Source: Bacteroidaceae bacterium
Lineage (GTDB): Bacteria > Bacteroidota > Bacteroidia > Bacteroidales > Bacteroidaceae
Assembly (NCBI GenBank): GCA_900752815.1
Contig: CAADWS010000053.1
Coordinates: 1-50,980, forward strand
Length of the DNA stretch: 50,980 nt
Direction: 5' to 3'
Below the pieces are notes generated by a model that was not told the origin of the DNA, ran no database searches, and saw only the letters and a list, made by a program, of their open reading frames with translations. How positions within the stretch are numbered: the stretch's first letter is position 1; every line of letters begins with the position of its first letter. Of this stretch, positions 50,645-50,980 are shown piece by piece. Both the position numbers and the translations under genes were made by a program.

Positions 50645-50980
50645 CAATGAGCGGAAAATAACGTAGAAGTGATGAATAACGGGGGATATCAGCCATAAAC
50701 GGCGGGTATCCCTCGTTCCGTTTATGCCCGTTGAGGAGGATATATGCCGGGCAGGAGGCGGGGGAGTAAGCCGTGGGCGGGAAGCCACTGACTGAGAGGA
50801 TGCCGCGGCGGAAAGGACTGCGAAAACACTCAGTACTTTAGAAAATTCTCTCAGTACTTTAGAAAATCCGAAAGTACTGACTGTTTTTCCTAAAGTAACG
50901 TGAGTTCGATGAATTTAGAATAAGGCAAGCTGTGTATCCAATGTGCGTTGTACATGGATGCAAGGCTTTTTAGGGAACAC
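50645..50980. other. Right-edge intergenic region
   Basis: No gene-like frame. Between 50670 and 50745 there are overlapping weak inverted repeats (for example AACGGGGGATA/TATCCCTCGTT, one mismatch) that could act as a terminator. Repeat cluster F lies at 50822-50900. The last 80 bp show nothing recognisable. Confidence 0.55.
50822..50900 (+). repeat. 21-bp repeat cluster F (two direct, two inverted units)
   Basis: TACTT lies at 50834 and 50855 (21 bp apart) and the inverted AAGTA at 50872 and 50893 (21 bp apart). The inner units pair through TCAGTACTTT/AAAGTACTGA with a 10-nt loop and the outer ones with several mismatches, giving a nested hairpin. The direct half is nearly identical to that of cluster D (ACTCAGTACTTTAGAAAA). 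Confidence 0.9.

Noticed and set aside
1..50980. tRNA, rRNA or tmRNA genes
   Set aside because: I looked for TPsiC-loop-like GTTCGA motifs with flanking stems and for conserved rRNA segments and found none that fit.

Overview
The window is chromosomal DNA of a Bacteroidales bacterium, probably a gut Bacteroidaceae or Prevotellaceae species; the family-level placement is inference. The evidence is a set of Bacteroidetes-type promoters (TTTG, 19-20 bp, TAnnTTTG), the mreB-mreC-mreD-mrdA-rodA cell-shape cluster beside purH, two GLPGLI-family genes, an S46 dipeptidyl peptidase, secreted GH2/GH35/GH31 glycosidases, and DUF3822, DUF4250 and DUF2027-Smr genes. I see no rRNA, tRNA, CRISPR array, phage, transposase or SusC/SusD pair.

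Layout. 1-1737: no convincing gene, but the longest copy of an interspersed 21-bp repeat. 1738-6384: an envelope operon of a GLPGLI gene with an internal stop, a TonB-receptor-like outer-membrane protein and a second GLPGLI gene. 6741-12987 (minus strand): a heavy-metal efflux operon made of a His-rich leader protein, a CusB/CzcB-type adaptor with a His-rich N-terminus, a CusA/CzcA-type RND pump and a TolC-type channel. 13093-15472: an S46 dipeptidyl peptidase. 15831-20904: two tandem GH2 glycosidases. 21033-28247: a short, IMP-cyclohydrolase-only PurH, a terminator, then mreBCD-mrdA-rodA and a small membrane protein. 28294-30423 (minus): DUF4250, VanZ-like, DUF3822 and rsmD. 30551-32095: RecD-like helicase. 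32574-34530: an oxaloacetate/pyruvate carboxyltransferase whose carrier domain lacks the biotin lysine. 34572-37043: a secreted esterase-like hydrolase and a DUF2027-Smr protein. 37288-40887: a multidomain GH31 gene broken by one TAG and lacking its N-terminus. 41184-43611: thymidine kinase, a small helical protein and a flavin reductase-like protein, with two strong minus-strand promoters that open onto hairpins. 43796-50644: ilvE, a coiled-coil lipoprotein, GH35 beta-galactosidase and an M3 peptidase lipoprotein.

The most unusual signal is a family of intergenic repeats at about 441-592, 6417-6498, 15507-15595, 32234-32310, 42012-42052 (decayed) and 50822-50900. Each is built of near-identical units spaced exactly 21 bp apart (core CAGTACTTTAGAAAA). 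In the intact copies one or two inverted units follow, so the RNA can fold into a long hairpin, often ending in a T-run. Five of the six lie just past the 3' end of a plus-strand gene. They look like mobile or amplified terminator-type elements. One strand reads as an open heptapeptide repeat (FSKVLTV), which probably explains spurious ORFs but deserves a check.

Functionally the window combines core growth genes (cell wall elongation, purine and thymidine metabolism, branched-chain amino acids, rRNA methylation) with envelope and secreted functions typical of gut Bacteroidales (glycan and peptide degradation, metal efflux). Two genes carry single in-frame stops while TAG and TGA end many intact neighbours, so these are most simply recent pseudogenes.
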